Of a stretch of DNA of 8,573 nt, positions 8,041 to 8,573 are shown in pieces. The DNA is taken from contig CAMWWR010000055.1 of NCBI GenBank assembly GCA_947178045.1, positions 1 through 8,573 on the forward strand, written 5' to 3'. The notes below the pieces were generated by a model that searched no databases, was not told the origin of the DNA, and saw nothing but the letters and a program-made list of their open reading frames with translations. Position 1 is the stretch's first letter. Each line of letters begins with the position of its first letter. The position numbers were made by a program, and so were the translations under genes. The DNA comes from an uncultured Clostridia bacterium (GTDB taxonomy: Bacteria; Bacillota; Clostridia; Lachnospirales; Lachnospiraceae).

Positions 8041-8573
8041 TCACAGCTTCGCCATCTCCTTGCGCACCTCCATCATCTGATCGCGCAGCTCGGCCGCGAG
8101 CTCGAAATTCAGCTCGGCCGCCGCCGCCTGCATCTTTTTTGTCAGCTTGCGCGCCAGCGCCTCCAGCTCCTTCGCGCTCATCGACTCCAAATCCTTGTCG
8201 TTCACAAGGTCGGCTTTTTCCTTCTCCACCTTCTTCGAAATGCTGATCAGGTCGCGCACAGCCTTCCGGATCGTCTGCGGCGTGATGCCGTTCGCTTTGT
8301 TGTACTCATCCTGAATTTTCCGGCGGCGCGCCGTCTCTTCAATCGCGTTTTTCATCGAATCGGTCATGGCGTCGGCATACATGATCACATGCCCCTCCAC
8401 ATTCCGGGCGGCACGCCCGATCGTCTGGATGAGCGACGTCTCGGACCGGAGAAATCCCTCCTTGTCCGCGTCCAGGATCGCGACCAGGCTGATCTCCGGG
8501 ATATCCAGCCCCTCGCGGAGCAGGTTGATGCCGACAAGCACGTCAAACACGTCCATGCGCATGTCACGGATAA
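8041..8573 (-). CDS. uvrB: excinuclease ABC subunit B, C-terminal part (5' end outside the window)
   Basis: UvrB is the helicase-like subunit that receives damaged DNA from UvrA and recruits UvrC. The window holds 176 complete codons plus the stop. The fragment enters at helicase motif V ([20 protein letters not shown] then [20 protein letters not shown]), followed by motif [11 protein letters not shown] with the arginine finger region. A linker ([12 protein letters not shown]) leads to the C-terminal UVR domain at visible residues 135-174 ([20 protein letters not shown], then [12 protein letters not shown]), which binds UvrA and UvrC. All parts are as expected for UvrB. It precedes uvrA on the same strand, the common uvrBA order in Firmicutes. 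Confidence 0.97.
   Translation of the reverse strand, partial: IRDMRMDVFDVLVGINLLREGLDIPEISLVAILDADKEGFLRSETSLIQTIGRAARNVEGHVIMYADAMTDSMKNAIEETARRRKIQDEYNKANGITPQTIRKAVRDLISISKKVEKEKADLVNDKDLESMSAKELEALARKLTKKMQAAAAELNFELAAELRDQMMEVRKEMAKL

Noticed and set aside
7901..8044. uvrA starting at GTG 8044, overlapping the uvrB stop
   Set aside because: The extra 48 residues resemble no UvrA N-terminus, and the family-typical start is reached at ATG 7900. The open frame appears to be chance.

Overview
The window reads almost entirely on the minus strand. It looks like a chromosomal housekeeping segment from a Gram-positive Firmicute, most likely a gut-type Clostridia/Lachnospiraceae member. This rests on the wording of GuaA, UvrA and the HIT protein, on AGGAGG-type ribosome binding sites, and on the order of the neighbours. 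No database search was possible, so the taxon is an inference. The main genes are fairly GC-rich, with strong G/C third-position bias. That bias creates very long spurious antisense reading frames opposite guaA and uvrA. The leftmost ~540 bases are visibly more AT-rich.

In the direction of transcription (high to low coordinates) the order is: the C-terminal part of uvrB (8573-8041), uvrA (7900-5069), a winged-helix protein of the AlkZ/YcaQ DNA glycosylase superfamily (4904-3783), a YfbR-like HD-domain 5'-nucleotidase (3595-3014), a HIT-family nucleotide hydrolase/transferase (2811-2392) and guaA (2089-548). An intrinsic terminator (537-492) follows guaA. Spacers of 140 to 302 bases separate the genes, so this is a co-directional neighbourhood rather than a tightly packed operon. 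Beyond the terminator lie a probable promoter, an unrecognised coiled-coil ORF (414-100) and the first part of a Vat/CatB-type acetyltransferase (99-1), which lacks a visible start codon.

The content has a common thread in DNA repair and nucleotide handling. UvrA/UvrB perform nucleotide excision repair. The winged-helix protein carries the QxQ motif expected of an AlkZ-like glycosylase. The HD protein probably removes phosphate from deoxynucleoside monophosphates, the HIT protein acts on nucleotide derivatives, and GuaA makes GMP.

I found no convincing new multi-gene system. The points most worth checking are: the QxQ glycosylase next to uvrAB; a small dispersed repeat family (four copies of a GAAAnGCTGATTAAA-like unit, three of them forming a ~167-bp element between the HD and HIT genes); a guaA leader with two mutually exclusive pairings beside its Shine-Dalgarno; a 16-codon ORF whose stop overlaps the uvrA start; and the broken acetyltransferase junction at the left edge.
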